A DNA stretch of 64,000 bases from Patulibacter brassicae (GTDB lineage Bacteria > Actinomycetota > Thermoleophilia > Solirubrobacterales > Solirubrobacteraceae): positions 62,001-126,000 of the forward strand of contig NZ_JAXAVX010000007.1 in the NCBI RefSeq assembly GCF_033949425.1, in the 5' to 3' direction. Under the pieces are notes generated by a model. That model ran no database searches, was not told where the DNA came from, and saw only the letters and a list, made by a program, of their open reading frames with translations. A program made the position numbers and the translations under genes. Positions 36,941-45,032 of this stretch are shown one piece after another (the first letter of the stretch is position 1; every line of letters starts with the position of its first letter).

Positions 36941-37732
36941 GTGCCCGACCTGCTGCTCACCCGGCCCGCCGAGGGCGTGGTCCTCATCACCCTCAACCGG
37001 CCCGAGCGCCTCAACGCGCTCGAGTGGGACACGCTGCGCCTGCTGCGCGACGAGCTGGCGACGCTCGCCGAGGACCGGAGCGTCCGCGCGGCGATCCTCA
37101 CCGGCGCCGGCCGGGGCTTCTGCGCCGGCCTGGACCTGCAGCAGGACGAGACCTTCGCGCCGCACCGCGAGAAGGTCCTCGACAACCAGGAGCTGTTCGC
37201 GAGCACGATCGTCGAGATGCGGGAGCTCACGCTGCCGCTGATCGCGGCGGTCAACGGCCCGGCGGCCGGTGGCGGGCTGGCGCTGAGCCTCGCCTGCGAC
37301 GTCCGGATCGCGGCGCCGACGGCCCGCTTCGGCGCCGCGTTCGTGCGGATCGGGCTGTCGGGCTGCGACATGGGGACCTCGCACCTCCTGCCGCGGATCG
37401 TCGGCTACGGCCACGCCTCGGAGATGCTGCTGACCGGCCGCCTCGTGCCCGCCGACGAAGCGGAGCGGATCGGGCTCGTCAACCGCGTCGTGCCCGCCGA
37501 GGAGCTCCTGGACTCGGCCCTGGAGACCGCCGGGCTCATCGCCGCCAACGCGCCGTTCGGCGTGCGGATGACGAAGCAGGTGCTCGGCGTGAACGTCGAC
37601 GCCCCGTCGCTGCGCGCCGCGATCGAGCTCGAGAACCGGACCCAGGTGCTGACCACCGGCACCGCCGAGCAGCGCGAGGCGCTCGCGGCCTTCCTGGAGC
37701 GGCGGCCGGCGCGCTTCTCGACGAACGTCTGA
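36941..37732 (+). CDS. Enoyl-CoA hydratase/isomerase family protein (crotonase 2)
   Basis: A 263-aa crotonase. Motifs: LITLNRPERLNALEWDTLR, GRGFCAGLDLQQ and VNGPAAGGGLALSLACD. Neither hydratase Glu is conserved (Ala in GGGLALS, Phe in FGAAF); an Asp is present in GLSGCDMGTSHLLPRIVG. Function is therefore uncertain: isomerase, lyase or hydratase with altered acid-base residues. GTG 36941 is supported by GAGCGT ending 6 bases upstream, a leaderless arrangement; the frame to 36776 crosses the promoter. PucR regulator 1 starts 20 bases after its stop, so the two form an operon. Confidence 0.82.
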   Translation: MPDLLLTRPAEGVVLITLNRPERLNALEWDTLRLLRDELATLAEDRSVRAAILTGAGRGFCAGLDLQQDETFAPHREKVLDNQELFASTIVEMRELTLPLIAAVNGPAAGGGLALSLACDVRIAAPTARFGAAFVRIGLSGCDMGTSHLLPRIVGYGHASEMLLTGRLVPADEAERIGLVNRVVPAEELLDSALETAGLIAANAPFGVRMTKQVLGVNVDAPSLRAAIELENRTQVLTTGTAEQREALAAFLERRPARFSTNV

Positions 37733-37752
37733 CCCACCCCCGGAGCCCGACC

Positions 37753-39702
37753 GTGAGCCGATCCCCTGCTGGTACCGTCGACGCGGGAGCTGCCGTGCGA
37801 TTCGCCACCAACGACGCCGCCGCGGACGCCGAGGCAGCGATGCCCCGCGCCACCTACGCCGAGGTCATCGCGGCCTTCAGCGACGTCACGACCGCGCTGA
37901 GCGACATCAGCGACCGCGACGAGCTCCTGCACCTCATCGCCGAGCGGATCTGCCGGCTCATCGGGGTCCAGCGCTGCAGCCTCTACCTGCGCGAGGAGCG
38001 CAGCCGCCTGTACCGCGGCCAGGTCGGCCACTGGCGCCACGACATCGACGAGGGCGTCAAGCGCCTGACGAGCGGCGGCCCCGGCGACGCGTTCACGCGC
38101 GAGATCGTCGAGACGAAGGCGCCGGTCGTCCTCACCGACCCGCGCAACGACCCGCGCCCGATCCGCTCGACGATGCGGACCTGGGAGGTCCGCTCGATGC
38201 TCGGCGTGCCGATGGTCCTGCAGGGCGAGGTCATCGGGATCGTCTACCTCGACGACCACGACCGCCCGCGGCGCTACAGCGAGAGCGACGCCGCGATCGC
38301 CTCGGCGTTCGCGGACCTCGCGGCGATCGCCATCCAGCAGGCCCGGCTGACGACCGACCTGCGCGACCGGCTCGCGACCGTCGCGAAGCAGAACGCGGTC
38401 ATGCGCCGCGCGTCCGTCGTCGACGACCGGCTCACGGCGCTCGTGCTCGAGGGCCGCAACATGCGGGAGATCGCCGCGGAGCTCACGCAGCTCACCGGCA
38501 AGCCGTGCGCGATCCACGACGCGCAGTTCCGGCTGCTCGCCGTCGCCCGGCCCGAGGGCGCCGCCGACGCGCCGCGCCCGCGGCTGCTGCACCCGGACGT
38601 GCGCAGCCACCCCGAGGTGCAGGCGGCGCTCGACGGGCTCTCCGACAACCAGCCGGCCGTCGTCGGGCCGATGCCCTACGCCGACGTCCAGCACCGCTAC
38701 CTCGTCGCGCCGGTCGCGACCGCCGAGGGCCACTGGGGCTACCTCGTGCTGCTCGAGCACGGCGCCCGCCTGACGAGCCACGACATGATCGTCGCCCGCC
38801 GCGGCGCGACGATCATCGCCTGGGAGATGAGCGCCGAGCGGCGCGCCGTCGCCGCCGAGTGGAACGTCCGCGGGGCGCTCGCGGCGGAGCTCATCCGCGG
38901 CAACCGCGACACGGCCGCGATCGAGCGCCGCGCCGAGCACGTCGGCATGCGGATCGACGGGCCGCACGTGCTCTGCCTCGTGACGACGTCGCGCGGGTCG
39001 GCCGCCGAGCTGCCCGACGCGCGGACGCTCGCCGAGGCGATCGCCGACGACGGGCTCGACGAGGGCCCGCTGGCCACCGGCGTGACCGAGGGCGTCGCCG
39101 TGATCCTGCCGGTGCCCGCCGGCCAGGAGGGCCCGATGGGCCTCGAGCGGATCAAGCACCGCGTCGCCGCGGCGCTGCGGCGGCTCGACCCGTCCGGCGG
39201 CCTCATCGCCGGCGTCTCGGTCGTCTGCCGGCGGCCCGGCGACTACGTCCGCGGGTTCGAGCAGGCCACGCAGGTCGTGCAGTGCCTGGAGACCTTCGCG
39301 ACGGAGGCGAGCCTCAGCGTGCTGACGGCGACCGAGCTCGGCGCGGGGCGGCTCTTCCTCTCGACCTCGAACGCCGCCGAGGCCGCGCAGTTCGTCGACG
39401 ACACGCTCGGCCGGCTGCTCGAGGACCGCTCGGCGGCGGACCTGCTCGACACGCTGCAGGTGTTCTTCCACCACGACCGCAGCGTGCGGCGCTCGGCGCG
39501 CGCGATGGGCGTGCACGAGAACACGATCCGCTACCGGCTCGCCCGGGTGGAGGACCTGACCGACCTCGCGGTCGGCAGCGGCTCCGACGACCAGTTCAGC
39601 GTCCAGCTCGCGCTGCTCATCCTGCGCCTGCAGGGCCGCCTCTCGTGGACCGTGCCGCAGGAGGTCGCCGCGGCCGGGGCGGCCGACGGCGACGACGAGT
39701 AG
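37753..39702 (+). CDS. GAF-domain PucR-type transcription regulator 1
   Basis: A 649-aa regulator: GAF domain (ISDRDELLHLIAERICRLIG to FADLAAIAIQQARL, about 45-200), a middle PucR-like domain, and a C-terminal HTH (HHDRSVRRSARAMGVHENTI, RYRLARVEDL) of the PucR/CdaR type. The GAF domain should bind a small effector. It is closely similar throughout to regulator 2 at 60717. GTG 37753 gives an N terminus matching the paralogue and has GGAG 7 bases upstream; GTG 37795, with GGGAG and TACCGT, is an alternative. A likely activator of the catabolic island. Confidence 0.85.
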   Translation: MSRSPAGTVDAGAAVRFATNDAAADAEAAMPRATYAEVIAAFSDVTTALSDISDRDELLHLIAERICRLIGVQRCSLYLREERSRLYRGQVGHWRHDIDEGVKRLTSGGPGDAFTREIVETKAPVVLTDPRNDPRPIRSTMRTWEVRSMLGVPMVLQGEVIGIVYLDDHDRPRRYSESDAAIASAFADLAAIAIQQARLTTDLRDRLATVAKQNAVMRRASVVDDRLTALVLEGRNMREIAAELTQLTGKPCAIHDAQFRLLAVARPEGAADAPRPRLLHPDVRSHPEVQAALDGLSDNQPAVVGPMPYADVQHRYLVAPVATAEGHWGYLVLLEHGARLTSHDMIVARRGATIIAWEMSAERRAVAAEWNVRGALAAELIRGNRDTAAIERRAEHVGMRIDGPHVLCLVTTSRGSAAELPDARTLAEAIADDGLDEGPLATGVTEGVAVILPVPAGQEGPMGLERIKHRVAAALRRLDPSGGLIAGVSVVCRRPGDYVRGFEQATQVVQCLETFATEASLSVLTATELGAGRLFLSTSNAAEAAQFVDDTLGRLLEDRSAADLLDTLQVFFHHDRSVRRSARAMGVHENTIRYRLARVEDLTDLAVGSGSDDQFSVQLALLILRLQGRLSWTVPQEVAAAGAADGDDE

Positions 39703-39710
39703 GCCGGGAC

Positions 39711-39763
39711 GGGAAGCAGGGCGGGACCCGGCCCCTCCCGGGTGCCCTGCGCCGGGGCTTCCC
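39711..39763. terminator. Bidirectional hairpin between PucR 1 and SDR
   Basis: GGGAAGC+CAGGGC (39711-39722) pairs with GCCCTG (39744-39749) and GCTTCCC (39757-39763) in the 114-base convergent gap; a 22-base near-repeat of its left part recurs at 39790-39811. Confidence 0.55.
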
Positions 39764-39816
39764 GAACGCTGGGCCCGCGGCCGAGACGAGAAGCGGGGCG
39801 GGGCCCGGCCCTTCGC

Positions 39817-40575
39817 TCAGCGCGGCGGGTGGGTGTGCCCGCCGTCGACGCGCAGCAGCGCGCCGGTCGTGTAGCTCGACGCGTCCGTGGCGAGGTAGAG
39901 CATCGTCCCGACGATCTCCTCCGGCTGCGCGCCGCGCTGCAGCGCGAACGCCTTCGCGTCCTGCTCGAAGGCGTCCATGTCCCAGTGGGTCGAGATGTCG
40001 GTGAGGAACGTCCCGGCGAGGATCGCGTTCACCCGCACCGACGGCCCGAACGCGCGCGAGAACCCCTCGGTCAGCGCGTTGAGGCCGGCCTTCGCCGCCG
40101 CGTACGGGATGACGTCGGAGGTCGGCCGGACCGACGCGACGCTCGAGACGTTGATGATCGAGCCCCCGTCGCCGTCGGCCATCCGCCGGCCGATCGCCGC
40201 CGTCAGGCGGAACGGACCGGTGAGGTTCACGTCGATGACCTTGTGCCAGAGCGCCTCGGAGACGTCGGCGACGTCGTCGTAGAGCGGCGACATGCCGGCG
40301 TTGTTGACGAGCACGTCGACCCGCCCGAGCTCCCCGTAGGCGGCGTCGACGAGCGCGTCGAGGTCCGCCCAGCGACCGACGTGGGTGGCGACGGGCAGCG
40401 CCCGGCGACCGGTCTCCTCGCGCACGACCTCGGCGAGCGCGGCGCAGCTGTCGCCGTCGCGACTGGCGATGACGACGTCGGCGCCCGCGCGCGCGAAGGC
40501 CAGGACGGTCTCGCGGCCCAGGCCGCGGCTGCCGCCGGTGACGAGGGCGACCTTGCCCTCGAGGTCGTGGGTCAT
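39817..40575 (-). CDS. Short-chain dehydrogenase/reductase
   Basis: A 252-aa classical SDR. NAD(P) motif TGGSRGLG (13-20), NNAG (VLVNNAGMSP), catalytic Ser in NVSSVAS and the YxxxK pair in IPYAAAK. It is likely to oxidise or reduce a hydroxyl/keto group of an acyl-CoA intermediate, e.g. a 3-hydroxyacyl-CoA. ATG 40575 has GGAGC upstream. It begins 43 bases after kinase 2, in the same direction, forming a kinase-SDR operon; LvaA-LvaD in Pseudomonas is a comparable pairing. Terminated at 39711-39763. Confidence 0.88.
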   Translation of the reverse strand: MTHDLEGKVALVTGGSRGLGRETVLAFARAGADVVIASRDGDSCAALAEVVREETGRRALPVATHVGRWADLDALVDAAYGELGRVDVLVNNAGMSPLYDDVADVSEALWHKVIDVNLTGPFRLTAAIGRRMADGDGGSIINVSSVASVRPTSDVIPYAAAKAGLNALTEGFSRAFGPSVRVNAILAGTFLTDISTHWDMDAFEQDAKAFALQRGAQPEEIVGTMLYLATDASSYTTGALLRVDGGHTHPPR

Positions 40576-40618
40576 CGTCGCTGCTCCGTTCGGTCGTTGG
40601 ACGGGGGCCCGGCGCCGA

Positions 40619-41659
40619 TCAGGCGATCCGGGCGAAGGCGGCGGCCTCGCGCAGCAGCGCGGGCACGTCGTGCTCGAGGCCGGCGGCGTAGGGCGAGCTG
40701 AGCCGCCCGTCGACGTACTGGGCGTAGGCGCCCTCGATGATGGCCGCGAGCTTCCAGAAGCCGAACGCGAGGTACCAGTCGAGGTGCTCGATCGAGCGCC
40801 CGCTGCGGACGGCGTAGCGCTCCGCGAGCGCCCGGCGGGAGGGCACGCCCGCGACGCGGGTGATCGCCTGGACCTTCGCGAGCGCCGGGCGCTCCGGGCG
40901 GTCCGGGCCCCAGAACGCGAGGAAGAGCCCGAGGTCCAGCAGCGGGTCCCCGATCGTCGCCATCTCCCAGTCGATGATCGCCGCGGCGCGGATCTCCGGC
41001 GCGGGCGTCAGGAGGACGTTGTCGAGGTGGAAGTCGCCGTGGAGGATCCCCGGTGCGCCGGCGGGCGGCAGGTGCTCGGCCAGCCACGCGGCGAGCTCGT
41101 CGAAGTGCGGCAGCTCCCGGTGGCGGTAGCGCTCGAGCTGCTTCGACCAGCGGGGCACCTGGCGGTCGAGGAAGCCGTCGGGCCGGCCGAAGCCCTCCAG
41201 TCCCCGGGCCCGCCAGTCGACGGAGTGCAGGTCCGCGAGCGCGTCGATCGTCGCCTCGCCGATCCGGGTGGCCGTCGCCGCGTCGGGCGCGTAGCCCGGC
41301 GGCAGCTCGGTGGTCAGCGAGTGACCGTCGACGGCCTCCATGACGAGGAACGGCGCGCCGGGGACGTCGTGGTCGCCGCAGACGGCGGCAGGCGCCGGTG
41401 CCGGCACGCCGGTCCCGGCGAGCGCGACGAGCATCCGGTGCTCGCGCTCCATGTTGTGCGCCGAGGGGGCGATCGCGGCCTGGGGCGGGCGGCGCATGAT
41501 CCAGCGGCCGCGGTCGCTCGTCAGCAGCAGCGTCTCGTTCGAGTTGCCGCCGCTGAGGCGCTCCAGGCCGAACGGTCCGGGGTCGCCCAGGGCGTCGCTC
41601 AGCCACTCGGCCAGCGACGCGGGGACGACGGGGTGCTCGGTGCTCGACGCAGGGCTCAT
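40619..41659 (-). CDS. APH-family kinase, ACAD10/LvaA type (kinase 2)
   Basis: A 346-aa paralogue of kinase 1. N-lobe LSGGNSNETLLLT, catalytic loop HGDFHLDN, metal motif IIDWEMATIGDPLLDLG, and FGFWKLAAIIEGAY near the C terminus, a stretch shared with kinase 1 and with ACAD10/11 kinase domains. A hydroxyacyl-CoA kinase role is inferred. ATG 41659 lies a few bases after the predicted start of transcription from GAGACT (41677-41672), so its leader is very short. It is divergent from HAD phosphatase 1 across one shared dyad. Confidence 0.82.
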   Translation of the reverse strand: MSPASSTEHPVVPASLAEWLSDALGDPGPFGLERLSGGNSNETLLLTSDRGRWIMRRPPQAAIAPSAHNMEREHRMLVALAGTGVPAPAPAAVCGDHDVPGAPFLVMEAVDGHSLTTELPPGYAPDAATATRIGEATIDALADLHSVDWRARGLEGFGRPDGFLDRQVPRWSKQLERYRHRELPHFDELAAWLAEHLPPAGAPGILHGDFHLDNVLLTPAPEIRAAAIIDWEMATIGDPLLDLGLFLAFWGPDRPERPALAKVQAITRVAGVPSRRALAERYAVRSGRSIEHLDWYLAFGFWKLAAIIEGAYAQYVDGRLSSPYAAGLEHDVPALLREAAAFARIA

Positions 41660-41671
41660 GCTCGTGGGCCG

Positions 41672-41781
41672 AGTCTCGCGGAGGACCGGGCGACCGGGGC
41701 GCGTGCGCGGACCGGGCCTTGGAGGTTCCTCCACCGCCCCTCCGCGCCCGCCGCCGGAGCGGCGTCGGCCGTTGCGAGGCT
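41672..41781. promoter_or_regulatory. Divergent promoters with island dyad (kinase 2 / HAD 1)
   Basis: Dyad TTGGAG-GTTC-CTCCAC at 41719-41734 (core TGGAGG-TT-CCTCCA is a perfect palindrome). -10 boxes GAGGCT (41776-41781, plus) and GAGACT (41677-41672, minus) each end exactly 54.5 bp from the centre. Confidence 0.65.
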
Positions 41782-41845
41782 CCGGTCCGAGAGGCGCGCC
41801 GCGACCGCGGTCCCGCCTGCCCATCCCCGACCCACGGAGAGGCCG

Positions 41846-42475
41846 ATGGCCCGCGACGTGCTCCTCATCGACTTCGGCGGCGTCCTGACGACGAGCGTCT
41901 TCGACGCGTTCGGCGCGTTCTGCGAGGGCCATGGGCTGCCGCCGACGCGGTTCGTCGACCTGCTGACCGGCGAGGACCCGGCGGCCGCGCGGCTGCTCGT
42001 CGAGGTCGAGACGGGCGCGCGCACGACCGAGGCGTTCGAGCGCGACCTCGCGCCGCTGCTCGGACCCGCGGTGCCGGCCGAGGGCCTCATCGCCGGTCTC
42101 ACCGCCGCGCTGCGCCCCGACGAGGAGGTGCTCGCCGCGGTGCTGGCGCTGCGCGCCGCGGGCGTGCGGACGGTGCTCGTCTCCAACGCCATGGGCCCGG
42201 TGCCCTACGTCGGGCTGGACACCGACGCGCTCTTCGACGCCGTCGTCCTCTCCGACGAGCTCGGCGTCCGCAAGCCGTCCCGCCGGATCTACGAGCACGC
42301 GCTGGCGCTCGTCGACGCGGCGCCGCAGGACGCCGTGTTCGTCGACGACCTGGCCGCGAACTGCCGTGCGGCGGAGCGGCTCGGGATCCTGCCGGTCCAC
42401 CACGTCGACAGCCGCGAGACGGTCGCGACGCTCGAGGAAGCGTTCGGCGTGCCGCTCGGCGCAGCGGCCGCCTGA
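41846..42475 (+). CDS. HAD-superfamily phosphatase, ACAD10/epoxide-hydrolase N-domain type (HAD 1)
   Basis: A 209-aa HAD-IA hydrolase. Motif I is LIDFGGVLTT with nucleophile Asp9 and Gly in place of the second Asp, as in ACAD10/YihX-like members; motif II VLVSNA, motif III Lys in GVRKPSRRIYEHAL, and motif IV VFVDDLAANC. In ACAD10 such a domain is fused to an APH kinase and a dehydrogenase; here it is divergent from kinase 2, so it may remove the phosphate that kinase adds. ATG 41846 has GGAGAGG upstream. Confidence 0.82.
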   Translation: MARDVLLIDFGGVLTTSVFDAFGAFCEGHGLPPTRFVDLLTGEDPAAARLLVEVETGARTTEAFERDLAPLLGPAVPAEGLIAGLTAALRPDEEVLAAVLALRAAGVRTVLVSNAMGPVPYVGLDTDALFDAVVLSDELGVRKPSRRIYEHALALVDAAPQDAVFVDDLAANCRAAERLGILPVHHVDSRETVATLEEAFGVPLGAAAA

Positions 42476-42508
42476 CCCCGCCGAGGACCGGCGCGGGACG
42501 GGCGGCGA

Positions 42509-42537
42509 GGGGCGGCCGGCCGGCCGATGGCCGCCCC
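42509..42537. terminator. Hairpin between HAD 1 and crotonase 3
   Basis: GGGGCGGCC (42509-42517) and GGCCGCCCC (42529-42537), 9-bp stem, in a 64-base convergent gap. Confidence 0.6.
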
Positions 42538-42539
42538 GG

Positions 42540-43304
42540 TCAGCGGCCGGTCCAGCGCGGCTCGCGCTTCTCCGTGAACGCCGCGATGCCCTCGCGCAGG
42601 TCCTCCGAGGCGAGGATCGGCGCGCGCAGCTCGGCGGTCATCGCCCAGCCCGCGGCGTCGTCGAGCGCGCCGCCGCGGCGCAGGCCCGCGAGGGTCTGGG
42701 CGACCGCCAGCGGCGCGTTCGCGGCGATCTCCTCGGCCAGCGCGAGCGCCCGGTCCACCGCCTCGCCCGCGGGCACGAGCTCGTCGACGAGCCCCCACTC
42801 CGCAGCCGTCGCCGCATCGATCGGGCGACCGGTCAGGCCGAGGCGCAGCGCGCGGCCGCGGCCGATCCTGCGCGGCAGGCGGAAGAGCGCGCCGGCGTCG
42901 GGCAGCAGGCCGCGGCGGACCTCCGGCAGGCCGAAGGTCGCCCCCTCGCCGGCGACGACGAGGTCGCAGCCGAGCGTCAGCTCGAGCCCGCCCCCGAGCG
43001 CGAAGCCCTCGACGGCGGCGATCAGCGGCACGCCCGGCGGCCGGCCGAGGATCCCGTAGTGGCCGCGGCCGTCGACGGACACCCGCTCGCCGCGCGCGGC
43101 GGCCCGCAGGTCGGTGCCCGCGCAGAACGCGCGGGCGTCGCCGGCGAGGACCGCGACGCGCAGCCCCGGGTCGTCGTCCAGCCGGTCGGCGGCCCGCGCG
43201 AGCGCCCCGGCCAGCGCCGGGTCGATCGCGTTGCGGACCGCGGGCCGGTCGAGCGTCAGCAGCAGGACGTGGCCGCGGACCTCGCTGCGCAGCGGCTCGC
43301 TCAC
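42540..43304 (-). CDS. Enoyl-CoA hydratase (crotonase 3)
   Basis: A 254-aa crotonase with both catalytic Glu of classical hydratases in place: GGGLELTLGCD and FGLPEVRRGLLPDAG. Oxyanion-hole motif ARAFCAGTDLRAA. Of the three crotonases in the island, this is the one expected to hydrate trans-2-enoyl-CoA. GTG 43304 overlaps the stop of the acyl-CoA ligase gene by four bases (GTGA), so ligase and hydratase are coupled and may act on the same substrate series. Confidence 0.88.
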   Translation of the reverse strand: MSEPLRSEVRGHVLLLTLDRPAVRNAIDPALAGALARAADRLDDDPGLRVAVLAGDARAFCAGTDLRAAARGERVSVDGRGHYGILGRPPGVPLIAAVEGFALGGGLELTLGCDLVVAGEGATFGLPEVRRGLLPDAGALFRLPRRIGRGRALRLGLTGRPIDAATAAEWGLVDELVPAGEAVDRALALAEEIAANAPLAVAQTLAGLRRGGALDDAAGWAMTAELRAPILASEDLREGIAAFTEKREPRWTGR

Positions 43305-44860
43305 GCCTCCGCGCCCGCGATCGCCTCGGCCGCCCACGGCTGCACGTCGCGCTTGACGACCTTGCCCGTCGCGGTGCGCGGCAGCGGCTCGTCCCGCACG
43401 AGCACCCGGCGCGGCGCCTTGTAGGACGCCAGCCCGGTGCGGCACGCGGCGAGCACCCCCTCGACGTCGACCCCCTCGGCCGACGGCACGACGACGGCGA
43501 CCGGGATCTCGCCCCAGCGCTCGTCCGGCAGCCCGACGACCGTCGCCTCCTCGACGCCCGGCTGGCGGTAGAGGACCTCCTCGATCTCCTTCGGGTAGAC
43601 GTTCAGCCCGCCCGAGATGATCATGTCCTTCGTCCGGCCGGTGATCGTCAGGTGGCCCTCGGCGTCGACGCGCCCGAGGTCGCCGGTGTTCAGCCAGCCG
43701 TCGCGGAACGCCTCGGCGGTCTGCTCCGGACGCTCGTGGTAACCGACCATCGTCGCGGGCGAGCGCAGGAGGATCTCGCCCTCGCCCTCGCGGACGATCC
43801 GGCCCTCGGCGTCGCGCAGGGCGAGGTCGACGTAGGACATCGGCCGGCCGGCGGAGCCGAAGTGCGTGACGGCCTCCTCGGGCTGCAGGACGGTCGCGGC
43901 CGTCGGGAACTCCGAGAGGCCGTAGCCCTGCAGCACCGCGACGTCCGGCAGGGCGTCGGCCATCGTCTCGATCAGCGGGACGGGCACCGGCTCGGTGCCG
44001 GAGATGACCCACCGCAGCGACGAGTCGCGCAGGCGCGCGAGCAGGTCCGGCCGCGCGGCGAACTGCCGCAGGAGCGTCGGGACGAGCAGCGTGTGCGAGA
44101 CGCCGTGGCGCTCGACGAGCTCGACGATCTCCTCCGGTCCGGTGCCGCCGGTCGGCGCCAGGACGTTGCGCCCGCCGAGCCACCAGAGCGCGAGCGTCAC
44201 GTCGTGGAAGCCGGCCGCCCACGACAGCGACGGCACGCAGAGGTAGACGTCGTCGCGCTGGAGGCGGAAGTCCGGGATCTGCCCGAACGAGTTCCAGAGG
44301 ATCCCGTCGTGGGTGTGCGCGGCGGCCTTCGGCTTGCCGGTGGTGCCGGAGGAGTAATAGAGGCACGCGAGGTCGTGCAGGTCCACGACCGCCGGCGTGC
44401 CGGAGGTCGCGTCGGCGAGCAGATCGGCGTAGGCCACGGAGCGCACGCCCTCCGGGACCTCGAGCCCGTCGACGCGCACGACGAGCTCGGGCTGCTCGGC
44501 GAGGTCGGCGACGAGGCCCGAGGACCGCCCGTCGGCGACGAGCACGCGGGCGCCCGAGTCGCTCATGACGTGGTCGACCTCGGCCGCGCGCAGCAGGACG
44601 TTGATCGGCACGCAGACCGCGCCGAGCGCCGCGAGGCCGAAGAGCAGCTCGGGCCACTCGTGGCGGTTGGGCAGGAGCACCGCGACGCGGTCGCCGGGCC
44701 GCACGCCCTGGCGCGCCAGCCCCTCGGCCAGCCGCCGGGCGTGCTCGTCGAGCTGCGCGAACGTCCGCGTCTCGCCGCCGTGCTCGACCGCGACGTCGTC
44801 GAAGCGCCGGGTCGCCCGCTGCCGTTCGAGGACCCCCATGAGGTTGCGCGAGAGCGTCAT
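43301..44860 (-). CDS. AMP-forming acyl-CoA ligase
   Basis: A 519-aa member of the ANL superfamily that activates a carboxylic acid to its CoA thioester using ATP. P-loop YYSSGTTGKPK at 168-178, QGYGLSEFPTAATV (adenine-binding), GWLNTGDLGRVDAEGHLTI and the C-terminal TATGKVVKRD with the catalytic Lys. Substrate not predictable; it could activate the acid that the island degrades. ATG 44860 lies 6 bases after GAGGGT (leaderless). It heads a two-gene operon with crotonase 3, 172 bases after the racemase. Confidence 0.9.
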   Translation of the reverse strand: MTLSRNLMGVLERQRATRRFDDVAVEHGGETRTFAQLDEHARRLAEGLARQGVRPGDRVAVLLPNRHEWPELLFGLAALGAVCVPINVLLRAAEVDHVMSDSGARVLVADGRSSGLVADLAEQPELVVRVDGLEVPEGVRSVAYADLLADATSGTPAVVDLHDLACLYYSSGTTGKPKAAAHTHDGILWNSFGQIPDFRLQRDDVYLCVPSLSWAAGFHDVTLALWWLGGRNVLAPTGGTGPEEIVELVERHGVSHTLLVPTLLRQFAARPDLLARLRDSSLRWVISGTEPVPVPLIETMADALPDVAVLQGYGLSEFPTAATVLQPEEAVTHFGSAGRPMSYVDLALRDAEGRIVREGEGEILLRSPATMVGYHERPEQTAEAFRDGWLNTGDLGRVDAEGHLTITGRTKDMIISGGLNVYPKEIEEVLYRQPGVEEATVVGLPDERWGEIPVAVVVPSAEGVDVEGVLAACRTGLASYKAPRRVLVRDEPLPRTATGKVVKRDVQPWAAEAIAGAEA

Positions 44861-44866
44861 GGGTGC

Positions 44867-44930
44867 ACCCTCGCCGCCGGGACCCGCGCCGCGCTGGACC
44901 GGTGCCGGCGACCCCTGTGCGCGGCTCCAG
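44867..44930 (-). promoter_or_regulatory. Promoter of acyl-CoA ligase with weak island dyad
   Basis: Minus-strand CTGGAG-CCGC-GCACAG at 44930-44915, centre 55.5 bp before the end of GAGGGT (44872-44867), which is 6 bases from ATG 44860. Only the distal half matches well. Confidence 0.45.
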
Positions 44931-45032
44931 TTCGGCCCGCGCCGTGCCCTGGCGCGCTCGGCCTCCGGGGCCTCGTCGCGGCCGCCGCGGTCGACGGCTC
45001 GCCGCGAGGCGCGGCGGGCCCCGGCCCCGGCG

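Noticed and set aside
36751..37752. N-terminal extension of PucR 1 through crotonase 2
   Set aside because: Runs in another frame through a clear crotonase gene; the paralogue has no such extension.
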